From Methanolinea sp. UBA275 (GTDB taxonomy: Archaea > Halobacteriota > Methanomicrobia > Methanomicrobiales > Methanospirillaceae): a stretch of DNA of 13,015 nt. The stretch covers positions 1 through 13,015 of the forward strand of contig DAWU01000048.1 in assembly GCA_002506105.1 (NCBI GenBank), given 5' to 3'. The position numbers and the translations under genes were made by a program. The notes beneath the pieces were generated by a model. The model worked only from the letters and a program-made list of their open reading frames with translations. It had not been told where the DNA came from and did not search any database. Of the stretch, positions 7,216 to 12,937 are shown piece by piece. Position 1 is the first letter of the stretch, and each line of letters begins with the position of its first letter.

Positions 7216-7221
7216 CCCTTA

Positions 7222-7226
7222 TTTTT
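7222..7226 (+). terminator. oligo-T terminator after membrane protein gene
   Basis: T5 within TTATTTTTATTG begins 7 nt past the stop codon at 7213-7215. It is a short but typical archaeal oligo-T site. Confidence 0.4.
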
Positions 7227-7348
7227 ATTGCCGAAAGAACACGGCCATGCATGGTGCGAGCATCACGAAGTGAATCATGTCATTTTTCTACATGAACTGA
7301 GCTCCGCTATGTTCATGAATCAATATGCAAAAGACGTGAAGTGACGGA

Positions 7349-7358
7349 TTTTTTTAAT
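7349..7358 (+). promoter_or_regulatory. TATA-like element before the stem-loop cluster
   Basis: TTTTTTTAAT lies about 25-30 nt before position 7380, just in front of the long hairpin at 7385. It is a moderate match to the archaeal TATA consensus, and the spacing suggests it could drive a non-coding transcript. Confidence 0.3.
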
Positions 7359-7379
7359 GGATATTCTCTTGAGAAGAGT

Positions 7380-7584
7380 CATATCACATGAAGAGCCTGG
7401 GGTCATCCCGGTATCTGACCGCGAGGTACCCGGTGCGGTCATGTTGGGGAGTAAATACCGGATGACCAGGCCATTCAAGGTGTGGAGGCTGCAGACCGTC
7501 CACATGGAGGGTGCCAGACAACAAATCAAGGATCACACCATCTAGGCATGATCCTTGTCCAGCATGCCAAATATGGTTCGCCAT
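7380..7584 (+). ncRNA. candidate structured RNA (stem-loop cluster)
   Basis: Four consecutive stem-loops cover this stretch: a long imperfect hairpin at 7385-7484; a hairpin at 7487-7515 (GGC, ACC and TCC pairing with GGA, GGT and GCC around ACAT); a 9-bp perfect stem at 7527-7557 (CAAGGATCA/TGATCCTTG, 13-nt loop); and ATGG-TTCG-CCAT at 7573-7584. A small CTCTT-GAG-AAGAG hairpin precedes them at 7366-7378. No frame here has a recognisable product. I see no SRP RNA, RNase P RNA or box C/D signature. The strand is a guess based on the TATA-like element upstream; the pairing would also exist in the opposite transcript. No clean oligo-T terminator follows, which weakens the case. The alternative is a decayed palindromic mobile element. 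Confidence 0.4.
7385..7484. repeat. 100-nt imperfect inverted repeat
   Basis: Pairs run CACA/TGTG, TGAA/TTCA, GCCT/AGGC, GGTCAT/ATGACC and CCGGTA/TACCGG. They are interrupted only by an AGG bulge, a GA/CA internal loop, a GG bulge and a single C bulge. An inner 7-bp stem TGACCGC (7416-7422)/GCGGTCA (7435-7441) lies inside, with a 12-nt loop and a 14-nt unpaired stretch on its right. That is about 31 base pairs read directly from the sequence. Confidence 0.75.
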
Positions 7585-7808
7585 GACTATAAAGATTATC
7601 CCCACTCACTTTTCAGGAACACACGGGCATCCTTTTAATCCTCTAAATATTGTTAAAATCTAATATAAGGCATTTTTTGGGCTATTTTGAAAACATTATG
7701 ACAGATGGTGCATATCACATTCAGGAATTGAACGGCCCGGGTTTTGCACGAACAAATCGGGATCCGTACATGAACATGTGACCATATATTTCACGAATTC
7801 CTGCCCAG
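7585..7808. other. AT-rich non-coding stretch
   Basis: No gene is visible. It holds several TATA-like stretches (CTATAAAGATT at 7588-7597; CTAATATAAGG near 7660-7670) and the small palindrome ACATG-AA-CATGT at 7768-7779. No transcript can be assigned to them. Confidence 0.4.
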
Positions 7809-7819
7809 TTTTTTATATT
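7809..7819 (+). promoter_or_regulatory. TATA box for the 56-residue zinc-binding-type protein
   Basis: TTTTTTATATT is a strong archaeal TATA box. It predicts a start near 7840 and a leader of about 22 nt, carrying GTGA 6-9 nt before the ATG at 7863. Confidence 0.55.
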
Positions 7820-7862
7820 CACCAGTCACTGACTCTTGACATACACAATACTGTGACACTCC

Positions 7863-8033
7863 ATGGCAGACACGAGAAAAACCTGTGATGTATGCGGACG
7901 GGATGCGATTGGTGAGCAGATCCTTGGATGTTGCGGATCAATTGTCTGTGAGGAGCATGCGGAATCACAATTAAAGACCATGAGACCCGGTGAGAAGAGA
8001 CAGTGGGGCGTATGTTTCTTCCACCGGTACTGA
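7863..8033 (+). CDS. small Cys-rich, probably zinc-binding protein (56 residues)
   Basis: The product begins MADTRKTCDVCGRDAIGEQI and continues LGCCGSIVCEEH, ending GVCFFHRY. Cysteines fall at 8, 11, 23, 24, 29 and 51, with histidines at 32 and 54. The spacing C-x2-C then C-C-x4-C-x2-H and later C-x2-H resembles a compact two-site zinc finger of the kind found in many archaeal proteins of unknown role. A good TATA box, a GTGA element before the ATG and an oligo-T tract after the stop make this a complete transcription unit. It may bind nucleic acid or a protein partner, but nothing in the sequence decides that. The next gene downstream is on the opposite strand. Confidence 0.75.
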   Translation: MADTRKTCDVCGRDAIGEQILGCCGSIVCEEHAESQLKTMRPGEKRQWGVCFFHRY

Positions 8034-8059
8034 TGTCGGAAGGCTCTTCCTGATCATGG

Positions 8060-8064
8060 TTTTT
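8060..8064 (+). terminator. oligo-T terminator after the small zinc-binding-type gene
   Basis: T5 lies 27 nt past the stop, followed by another T4 stretch (CTTTTG). Confidence 0.35.
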
Positions 8065-8178
8065 CCGGCTCTTTTGAAAACGTATTCTTTCCGAATGTTT
8101 TATTCGCAGGATTTCCCAGTGCATGGATAATGGGCTCCAATGAAAAGAACAGAGGAGGAATCAGGAAAAGAATGGGGG

Positions 8179-8183
8179 AAAAA
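8179..8183 (-). terminator. oligo-T terminator after PHI-like gene
   Basis: A5 on the + strand reads as CATTTTTCCCCC on the minus strand, 8 nt past the TGA at 8191-8193, followed by a T4 tract. Confidence 0.4.
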
Positions 8184-8190
8184 TGGGGAT

Positions 8191-8733
8191 TCAGATATGG
8201 TTGTGCCCGACCTTCTCCTTCGGTATTGTGTGAGAATACCCATAGTAGGTAAGGAAAATTTCCTGGAAATACCAGGCAGCCAACTCAAAATCCCCTCCTC
8301 CGTACACAACGTTGCCATCCATGCCCGGTAGGACGACTCTCTCATGTGCCCGGCAAGCAAGCGGTGACTTCTCATTGAGTGTAATGGCAAAGGTCCGGGC
8401 TTTTTTTTCCGATGCAATGTCGAGGAACGAAACGACTTCTTTCCGATCGCCAGAGCCGGAAACGAGAATCACGAGGTCCCTTTCACGGATCGGAGTCCTG
8501 ACCTGGTCTCCCAGCCAGAACACCTCCTTTGCGGGAGAGAGAAAATGCCGCAGCCGGATTGCCATTGCAAGGGCAGCGGTCCCGCTCCGGCCGAACCCGA
8601 AGATATGGACTGCATGGGAATCGTCAATGAGATCAGCGAGCGTGGCCATAGACCGGGGTTTTTTCTCCAAAAATTGTTCCACGGTCTGGAGGTAGGACCC
8701 GTACCTCCCTGTTATGTCAGATAGATCCTGCAT
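8191..8733 (-). CDS. SIS-domain protein, 6-phospho-3-hexuloisomerase-like
   Basis: This 180-residue protein is one SIS (sugar isomerase) domain. In archaea, 6-phospho-3-hexuloisomerase (PHI) interconverts arabino-3-hexulose 6-phosphate and fructose 6-phosphate as part of the reverse ribulose-monophosphate route that supplies ribulose 5-phosphate. The first phosphosugar loop is HIFGFGRSGTAALAMAIRL (43-61). Then come FWLGDQVRTPIRERDLVILVSGSGDRKE (72-99, with the S-G-S-G-x loop), ITLNEKSPLA (near 116-125), a Gly-rich GGGDFELAAW, and the C-terminus EKVGHNHI. Length matches PHI. PHI enzymes usually carry G-T-x-F-E and a final R-H-A-x-L-E, so the GGGDFE and GHNHI versions are divergent and another SIS isomerase is possible. 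The start is ATG 8733 with a TATA box at 8782-8788. tRNA-Arg lies upstream on the same strand. Confidence 0.75.
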   Translation of the reverse strand: MQDLSDITGRYGSYLQTVEQFLEKKPRSMATLADLIDDSHAVHIFGFGRSGTAALAMAIRLRHFLSPAKEVFWLGDQVRTPIRERDLVILVSGSGDRKEVVSFLDIASEKKARTFAITLNEKSPLACRAHERVVLPGMDGNVVYGGGDFELAAWYFQEIFLTYYGYSHTIPKEKVGHNHI

Positions 8734-8781
8734 TGACGAAGAACCACGCTCCCAGACTGGTGTTGATCTTCAATTGTAATG

Positions 8782-8788
8782 AATATAC
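8782..8788 (-). promoter_or_regulatory. TATA box for PHI-like gene
   Basis: On the minus strand TGTATATTC lies about 50 nt before the ATG, predicting a start near 8758 and a 25-nt leader. It is just downstream of the tRNA-Arg 3' end, so the PHI-like gene can be transcribed independently. Confidence 0.45.
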
Positions 8789-8810
8789 AGGGGGATTTGA
8801 AGAGAAAATA

Positions 8811-8882
8811 CGCCCCGGCCGGGATTCGAACCCGGGTCAGAAGCTCCGGAGGCTCCTAGGATATCCACTACCCTACCGGGGC
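8811..8882 (-). tRNA. tRNA-Arg (anticodon CCG)
   Basis: A 72-nt cloverleaf folds on the minus strand. The acceptor is GCCCCGG/CCGGGGC with discriminator G. The D arm has AGTGGATA in the loop. The anticodon stem is GGAGC/GCTTC around the loop CTCCGGA, giving anticodon CCG. The T arm is CCGGG-TTCGAAT-CCCGG. No CCA is encoded, no intron is present, and the 3' side runs into the T-rich TATTTTCTC. It decodes CGG arginine codons. The + strand frame crossing it (RPGRDSNPG) is the usual antisense-tRNA artefact. Confidence 0.95.
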
Positions 8883-9086
8883 AATTGGAAGACAGATTCT
8901 ACTGATCATGCTGTTGTGAAATACTTCGGGTTGCACTCTCTTGAGTATCCTGGTGAGAGAGAACCAAAAGCAGAACTCCTGATCAGGACGATCGTATCTT
9001 CCATAGTAACAACGTCGATCAGACTAAAAATACTTTGGAAAAAGCCCTTCAAAAAGAGAAAATAACGTCAGATGATACTTTTTTGT

Positions 9087-9126
9087 GGTGAATTTTACCT
9101 TGCAGAGCGCAAGGCAATTACACACC
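9087..9126. repeat. stem-loop next to a TATA box
   Basis: GGTG-AATT-tta-CCTTGC pairs with GCAAGG-c-AATT-aca-CACC around an AGAGC loop, 14 bp in all. It ends one base before the TATA region and could be an operator or part of an upstream transcript. Confidence 0.55.
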
Positions 9127-9127
9127 T

Positions 9128-9135
9128 CATATATG
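9128..9135 (+). promoter_or_regulatory. TATA box of unassigned transcript
   Basis: CATATATG in CTCATATATGCGGG is a strong TATA match. It would start transcription near 9158, well upstream of the next gene at 9384. Confidence 0.4.
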
Positions 9136-9157
9136 CGGGATACATGGGGCTGTGCTC

Positions 9158-9334
9158 TTCTTTCAGGTGTGACGATCAGGTGATTGGGTGAATCTCTCTC
9201 ATGCCAGTCATTTCTTCCAATGGTGGCGGCATCTCACGTCCCGGAGATGGCAAGAGAGTGAACCTTTCAGAGTTGCCGATAGTAGAGAGCAGGCATTCCT
9301 TACCCACAAGGTTAAGATATTTTTGCTTTTTTTT
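9158..9334 (+). ncRNA. possible small RNA
   Basis: Between the TATA box and T5/T8 tracts (9320-9324, 9327-9334), the sequence can pair GGGT-(gaat)-CTCTCT-(ca)-TGCC (9186-9205) with GGCA-AGAGAG-(tga)-ACCT (9249-9265). Inside lies CATCTC/GAGATG, which partly competes. A small CCTT/AAGG hairpin comes just before the T tracts. A transcript of about 175 nt is thus framed by promoter-like and terminator-like sites. It could instead simply be the leader of the 9384 gene. No known RNA family is recognised. Confidence 0.25.
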
Positions 9335-9383
9335 GGTTCCGGCACGAAAGCTCATAAGGGGAATCATGCCCACGTAACTAAGC

Positions 9384-9689
9384 ATGAAATATACAGCACG
9401 ACATATCCAGCGTTTCCTGGAGCAGGGAAAAATCGACCCGACACTCTGGAAAAATCATTTTCCCTCGCTGCTTCCCACCCAGGTTCCGGGGTGCGAAGAA
9501 TGTAGTGAATATAAAGAGAGAATTTGCCCTGGTGGAAAGGACCCGGTCGAGTGTTTCCTTGCCATGAAGCCGGATGGGGAACCAGGAGAGAATCAGAAAA
9601 AGAAGAAGCGTGATCCGATGCTTGGGCTTGGGGCAAGGGGACATTCCGCCCGCGGCACTGTACTAAACAGGGATCAGTCAAAGATGTGA
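9384..9689 (+). CDS. conserved-looking four-Cys small protein (101 residues)
   Basis: The N-terminal half looks folded and acidic/aromatic: MKYTARHIQRFLEQGKIDPT, then LWKNHFPSLLP. A four-Cys module follows: C37 and C40 (CEEC), C48 and C57 in CPGGKDPVECFL. The spacing C-x2-C-x7-C-x8-C suits a metal-binding knuckle, with GGKDPVECFL the most motif-like part. The C-terminal 35 residues are Lys/Gly-rich (NQKKKKRDP, GLGARGHSARG) and probably disordered. I have an impression of similar short proteins in methanogens but cannot name a family. The start is fixed by a stop codon 7 nt upstream. There is no Shine-Dalgarno; TATA-like CTCATAAGG at 9351-9359 suggests a leaderless or near-leaderless mRNA. The codon pattern is in keeping with neighbouring genes. 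Confidence 0.7.
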   Translation: MKYTARHIQRFLEQGKIDPTLWKNHFPSLLPTQVPGCEECSEYKERICPGGKDPVECFLAMKPDGEPGENQKKKKRDPMLGLGARGHSARGTVLNRDQSKM

Positions 9690-9866
9690 TCTCTGGCATA
9701 GTAAAAAAACATAACAGAATATCGCATGCGGTATATACTCCCGCACACTATTTTTTTCAGATAAGATTTCTTTGAACAAGACAGCCAGCGTACCATTCTT
9801 TTTCCCGATCCGGGTATTCTCCGGTATCAGGGAAGAGACCACGGGAGGCTGCCTGAGGAGAGAAAC
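9690..9866. other. convergent gap with TATA-like site and T tract
   Basis: This gap between the convergent 101-residue protein gene and hypD holds GGTATATACTC (9730-9740), flanked by GCGG/CCGC, and T7 at 9751-9757. The T tract can terminate the plus-strand gene. The TATA-like site has no gene to serve on either strand. Confidence 0.35.
9751..9757 (+). terminator. oligo-T terminator after 101-residue protein gene
   Basis: A T7 run lies 62 nt past the stop codon at 9687-9689 in the convergent gap before hypD. Confidence 0.35.
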
Positions 9867-10895
9867 CTATCCCTGTTTCACACGGTACATATGCCAGATC
9901 TTGCATGCACCCTCGTGGCTTACCATGCAGGGGCCGACCGGTGTCCGGGGTGTGCAGACCTTGCCGAAGAGCCGGCAGTCGGTAGGCTCCGCGATTCCCC
10001 TGAGCACTTTGTCGCAGATGCATGCCGAATGTTTGGCAGTGTGGGTGAATACAATATTGAACTTCTTCTGGGCGTCGTACTGCTCAAACTCCTTCTTTAG
10101 CGAAAGCCCCGAGTGTGGAATGACCGGAAATCCCCTCCACTCAACATCTGAGGGTGAAAAGACCTCCCACATCAGCGCCTGGGCCTTTTTGTTCCCCTCT
10201 CTCGTGACAGCCCTCGGGTACGCATTCTCGACACGGGCTGATCCTGACCGGACCTGCTCGACCAGCATCAGGAGCCCGAGAAGGATATCCTCAGGTTCGA
10301 ACCCTGCGACGACCTGGGGAACGGGAAACACCTCGTACTCCCAGTAGCCCATGACCGTACAGACATGCCCGGGGAGGAGAAAACCATCGAGCCTTGCCTC
10401 ACCCTGTGAAAGGAGCCATTTCATGGCGGGAGGGACAAGGCGATGGCATGAGAGGATACTGAAATTCTCCGGAGGCTGTGTGAGGATGGTGGCCGCTACG
10501 GTGGGAGCCGTTGTCTCGAACCCGACCGAAATGAAGACCACCTCCTTTTCTGTCTCCTTTGCAATTTCCACTGCCTTGTGGATCCCCTGGACGACCCTCA
10601 CATCCCCGCCGCACGATTCAAGAGATCCCCGGCTCCCGGGGACCCTGAGAAGGTCCCCATAGGTTGCGACAATGCAGCCCTTCTCCACCAGTTCGAGGGC
10701 AGCATCGATCTCGCCCTGGGGAGTGATGCAGACTGGGCACCCGGGGCCCATGACGATCTTAAGGTTCTTCGGGAGCACACTCCGGAGACCCGCACGGGAG
10801 ATCGCGGCCTCGTGGGTCCCGCAGATGTGCATGAAGGTATAAGGGCGGTCGACCAATTCTTTCAGTTTTTGCGCGATTTCAGTTCCAAAGGCCAT
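9867..10895 (-). CDS. hypD: hydrogenase maturation protein HypD
   Basis: HypD is the iron-sulfur scaffold which, with HypC, assembles the Fe(CN)2CO group of [NiFe]-hydrogenases in the cytoplasm. HypE and HypF supply the cyanide. In methanogens this serves the Frh/Mvh and Ech/Eha-type hydrogenases. The 342-residue product shows the family signatures in order: MHICGTHEA with C25, GPGCPVC with C53 and C56, VGFETTAPT in the middle, LLPGHVCTVMG, and the C-terminal four-Cys region for the [4Fe-4S] cluster (ACICDKVLRG, CRLFGKVCTP, PVGPCMVSHEGAC). Most HypDs have C-x-C-G at the start of that region, while this one has C-I-C-D. Length is at the short end of normal. The start is ATG 10895. The gene stands alone here, as hyp genes often do in methanogens, divergent from the MscS gene with a 44-bp gap. 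Confidence 0.96.
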   Translation of the reverse strand: MAFGTEIAQKLKELVDRPYTFMHICGTHEAAISRAGLRSVLPKNLKIVMGPGCPVCITPQGEIDAALELVEKGCIVATYGDLLRVPGSRGSLESCGGDVRVVQGIHKAVEIAKETEKEVVFISVGFETTAPTVAATILTQPPENFSILSCHRLVPPAMKWLLSQGEARLDGFLLPGHVCTVMGYWEYEVFPVPQVVAGFEPEDILLGLLMLVEQVRSGSARVENAYPRAVTREGNKKAQALMWEVFSPSDVEWRGFPVIPHSGLSLKKEFEQYDAQKKFNIVFTHTAKHSACICDKVLRGIAEPTDCRLFGKVCTPRTPVGPCMVSHEGACKIWHMYRVKQG

Positions 10896-10939
10896 TTCTG
10901 CTTAATGATTTTATTCATCGGGAACATAATGGTACTGAT
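10896..10939. promoter_or_regulatory. short divergent hypD/mscS promoter region
   Basis: The 44-bp gap contains the AT-rich GATTTTATTCATC (10911-10923). On the + strand it is placed to start transcription within a few nt of the ATG at 10940, giving an almost leaderless mRNA. For hypD a start site inside this gap would need a TATA element overlapping the first codons of the MscS gene (GCCATATCAG on the minus strand). The two promoters therefore probably interfere. Confidence 0.3.
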
Positions 10940-11989
10940 ATGGCGACCGAGACACTCTTCGGGATCAGTGGGAACCTGCTCGCCCTCATCGTTGTCATAG
11001 CGGGGTTGATCATCGCCATCGCGATGTATGGGATTGTAGGATGGTTCCGGAGAAAGGCCGAAACAACCGAGTCAAAAATAGACGATCTCGTGGTTGCGGC
11101 ATTCGGAACTCCTGCCGTCGTTGCAGTTCTGGTTATCACGCTCTTCTTTTCGCTCCAGGTCGCTGACCTCCCGGAACAGTTCCAATTCATTCTTGACAGC
11201 AAGTACATCAATGTGGTCTGGATCCTTCTCGGCGCCTGGATCCTCTCGACGTTCCTGTATAAATCAATCGAGACATACGGCCACCGCCTGGTGTCCGGAA
11301 CGGAAAGCGATCTCGACGACAGGATGATCGCCCTCGCACAGATCACCTGCAAGTATGTTATCTGGTTTGCAGCCCTTCTCCTCATCCTTCATATCCTCGA
11401 GATCAACATCACCCCGTTCCTGGCAGGAGCTGGAATCGCCGGTCTCGCAATTGCGCTCGCCGCACAGGATTTTCTCTCCAACTTCTTCGGTGGCGCAATC
11501 ATTGCGGTCGACAAGCCATTCAAGCTGAACGACCGCATCACCATCGACCAGTTCACAGGCGACGTGATATGTGTGGGAGCCCGCAGTACACGGATAAAAA
11601 CGGTTGATAACCAGGTCATCACCTTCCCGAACAAGAAGATCATGGACAGTTATGTGATCAATTATGCACAGCCTGACATGCTCCTCAAAGTCAGGGTAAA
11701 CATCGGTGTTGCGTACGGGTCGGATGTTGACAAAGTAAGGAGGATTCTGCTGGAAATTGCGCATGATGCCGCGAAAGAGATCCCGTATATCGTGGATTCC
11801 CAGGATCCCATCGTGTATTTCCTGGAATTTGGTGAGTCCAGCCTGAACTTCCAGCTGGTGGTTCACACCAACGATTTCACGATGACCTTTGAGACAATGG
11901 ACGCGATCAACACCCGGATCTCCCGCCGATTCGCTGAAGAAGGGATCCTGATTCCATATCCGCAAAGGGATATCCACATAAAAAAATAA
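10940..11989 (+). CDS. MscS-family mechanosensitive ion channel
   Basis: This 349-residue membrane protein is a small-conductance mechanosensitive channel subunit that would relieve turgor on hypoosmotic shock as a homoheptamer. Hydrophobic helices are near residues 11-35, 58-75, 91-110 and 137-154. The pore helix TM3 follows, ITPFLAGAGIAGLAIALAAQ (157-176) running into DFLSNFFGGAIIAVDKPFKLND. The Gly/Ala packing of TM3 and the F-x-x-G-D-x-(I/V) element, here FKLNDRITIDQFTGDVICVGARSTRIKT, are hallmarks of the MscS beta domain. PNKKIMDSYVINY and the C-terminal alpha/beta region up to PYPQRDIHIKK complete the vestibule. Four N-terminal helices make it slightly longer than E. coli MscS. The start is ATG 10940. 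Downstream T-rich sequence at 12024-12029 may terminate it. The sugar isomerase-like gene follows after 65 nt. Confidence 0.95.
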   Translation: MATETLFGISGNLLALIVVIAGLIIAIAMYGIVGWFRRKAETTESKIDDLVVAAFGTPAVVAVLVITLFFSLQVADLPEQFQFILDSKYINVVWILLGAWILSTFLYKSIETYGHRLVSGTESDLDDRMIALAQITCKYVIWFAALLLILHILEINITPFLAGAGIAGLAIALAAQDFLSNFFGGAIIAVDKPFKLNDRITIDQFTGDVICVGARSTRIKTVDNQVITFPNKKIMDSYVINYAQPDMLLKVRVNIGVAYGSDVDKVRRILLEIAHDAAKEIPYIVDSQDPIVYFLEFGESSLNFQLVVHTNDFTMTFETMDAINTRISRRFAEEGILIPYPQRDIHIKK

Positions 11990-12003
11990 ACGATCATCCT
12001 CTC

Positions 12004-12014
12004 TTTTCTAAAAA
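12004..12014 (+). promoter_or_regulatory. TATA-like box for TIM-barrel enzyme gene
   Basis: TTTTCTAAAAA predicts a start near 12033-12036 and a leader of about 20 nt that contains GGGATGGT directly before the GTG start. Confidence 0.3.
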
Positions 12015-12054
12015 GATCACAACTTTTTTCTCACATTCCTGCCGATGGGATGGT

Positions 12055-12774
12055 GTGTACGGGATATCCTCTTTCTGCCTGCATCACGAACCTCTCGGAA
12101 CGGCACTCGAAACGCTCTCGTCACTCACAGATCTCGTCGAGGTCATGAACGACGGCCCCCATCACCTCGAAACACCTGACCTGCTGGACTCTTTCACCCT
12201 GCGATATGCGTTTCATGCACCTTCGCGCGGAGTGAACATTGCGAGCATCCTGGAACCTATCCGTAAGGCCAGCGTGGAAGTGACGGGCCAGTGCCTGGCG
12301 CTCGCTGCCGAAGTGAATGCTCCCGTCGTCATTCACCCTGGATATTTCGCATGGGAAGAGGACAGGGAGAAGGCCAGGAGACAGGTTACACGGTCGATTT
12401 TGGAGCTCAACCGGATTGCGGGAGATCTCTCGGTCACCTATTACCTCGAGAACATGGGCGACTGGAACTATTTCTTCCTCCGGTTTCCTGAAGAGATGGA
12501 GATGATGGACGGTGTTGATCTTGCACTTGACGTGGGGCATGCCAATCTCAACGGATGCCTGAATGGATTCCTCGCCCGCCGTTTCTGCCACGTCCACCTC
12601 CACGACAATAGCGGGAAAGAGGACAGCCATTCCCCGGTAGGAGAGGGTTCAATTGATTTCCATTCGGTGATGAACGCGATCACGAGGGAAAATGCCGCCC
12701 CCGTCATTGAAGTCGCGACACTTGAGGGAGTCAGGCAGAGTATTCAGGCACTTGATCAAATTGGCGGTGGATGA
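12055..12774 (+). CDS. sugar phosphate isomerase/epimerase-like TIM-barrel protein
   Basis: This 239-residue cytoplasmic protein belongs to the xylose isomerase-like TIM-barrel (AP_endonuc_2) superfamily, which includes sugar isomerases, epimerases and endonuclease IV. Conserved strand-end residues that bind divalent metal are visible: H54 in YAFHAP, H94 in VIHPGY, E132 in LENMGDW, D159 and H162 in LALDVGHANLNG, H181 and H183 in CHVHLHDNSG, and E219 in PVIEV. The G-x-G-S-I-D-F motif (GEGSIDF, 196-202) is typical of the isomerase/epimerase branch. The length, below that of endonuclease IV, also favours an isomerase-like protein. Substrate unknown. The start is GTG 12055, giving the N-terminus (M)YGISSFCLHH; the nearby ATGs at 12045 and 12050 are in other frames. 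GGGATGGT just upstream may serve as the ribosome-binding site. Confidence 0.85.
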   Translation: MYGISSFCLHHEPLGTALETLSSLTDLVEVMNDGPHHLETPDLLDSFTLRYAFHAPSRGVNIASILEPIRKASVEVTGQCLALAAEVNAPVVIHPGYFAWEEDREKARRQVTRSILELNRIAGDLSVTYYLENMGDWNYFFLRFPEEMEMMDGVDLALDVGHANLNGCLNGFLARRFCHVHLHDNSGKEDSHSPVGEGSIDFHSVMNAITRENAAPVIEVATLEGVRQSIQALDQIGGG

Positions 12775-12859
12775 GACTGATCGTCTGATCTGCGTTATAC
12801 AGGTTTCAGGCGCCCTGCAATCCCGCGATTCCGGGTATTTTATGCGACTCTTCCGTAAT

Positions 12860-12868
12860 CTTTTAAAC
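12860..12868 (+). promoter_or_regulatory. possible TATA box for tRNA-Thr
   Basis: CTTTTAAAC is a fair TATA match but lies about 70 nt before the tRNA. A second AT-rich stretch near 12882-12890 (AGTTATTGATA) is closer. Which is used cannot be told. Confidence 0.25.
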
Positions 12869-12937
12869 TGAATACGTCTCAAGTTATTGATACGCGTTGT
12901 TCAGCATCGCCTTCGTGGTGACCTGTAACTTTTGCGT

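Larger units (their letters stand above)
8883..9383. other. non-coding gap between tRNA-Arg and the 101-residue protein
   Basis: No convincing gene lies in these 500 nt. It contains the perfect palindrome CCTGATCAGG (8978-8987), a stem-loop at 9087-9126, a TATA box at 9128-9135 and two T tracts at 9320-9334. The last three could mark a small RNA. Any promoter for tRNA-Arg should be near 8914-8929 on the minus strand (AAGTATTTC), a weak match. Confidence 0.45.

Noticed and set aside
7245..7254. Palindrome CCATGCATGG and nearby CATGAAC ... GTTCATG (7291-7317)
   Set aside because: Short palindromes of this size are expected by chance and have no promoter or gene start next to them.
7357..7605. 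Small frames of 62-73 codons on both strands over the stem-loop cluster
   Set aside because: They have no conserved motif, their presence on both strands is expected of an inverted repeat, and the + strand start falls inside the TATA-like element.
8733..9065. Open frame of 110 codons on the + strand
   Set aside because: It runs antisense through tRNA-Arg, giving the familiar RPGRDSNPG artefact, and overlaps the PHI promoter. The Lys-rich tail has no known motif.
9176..9385. 69-codon minus-strand frame
   Set aside because: There are no family features; the Lys-rich segment is just the reverse of the T8/T5 tracts.
9772..10347. 191-codon + strand frame starting with TTG
   Set aside because: It is antisense to hypD, which has every family motif. 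The product has no recognisable features. The TATA-like site at 9730-9740 is not enough to support it.
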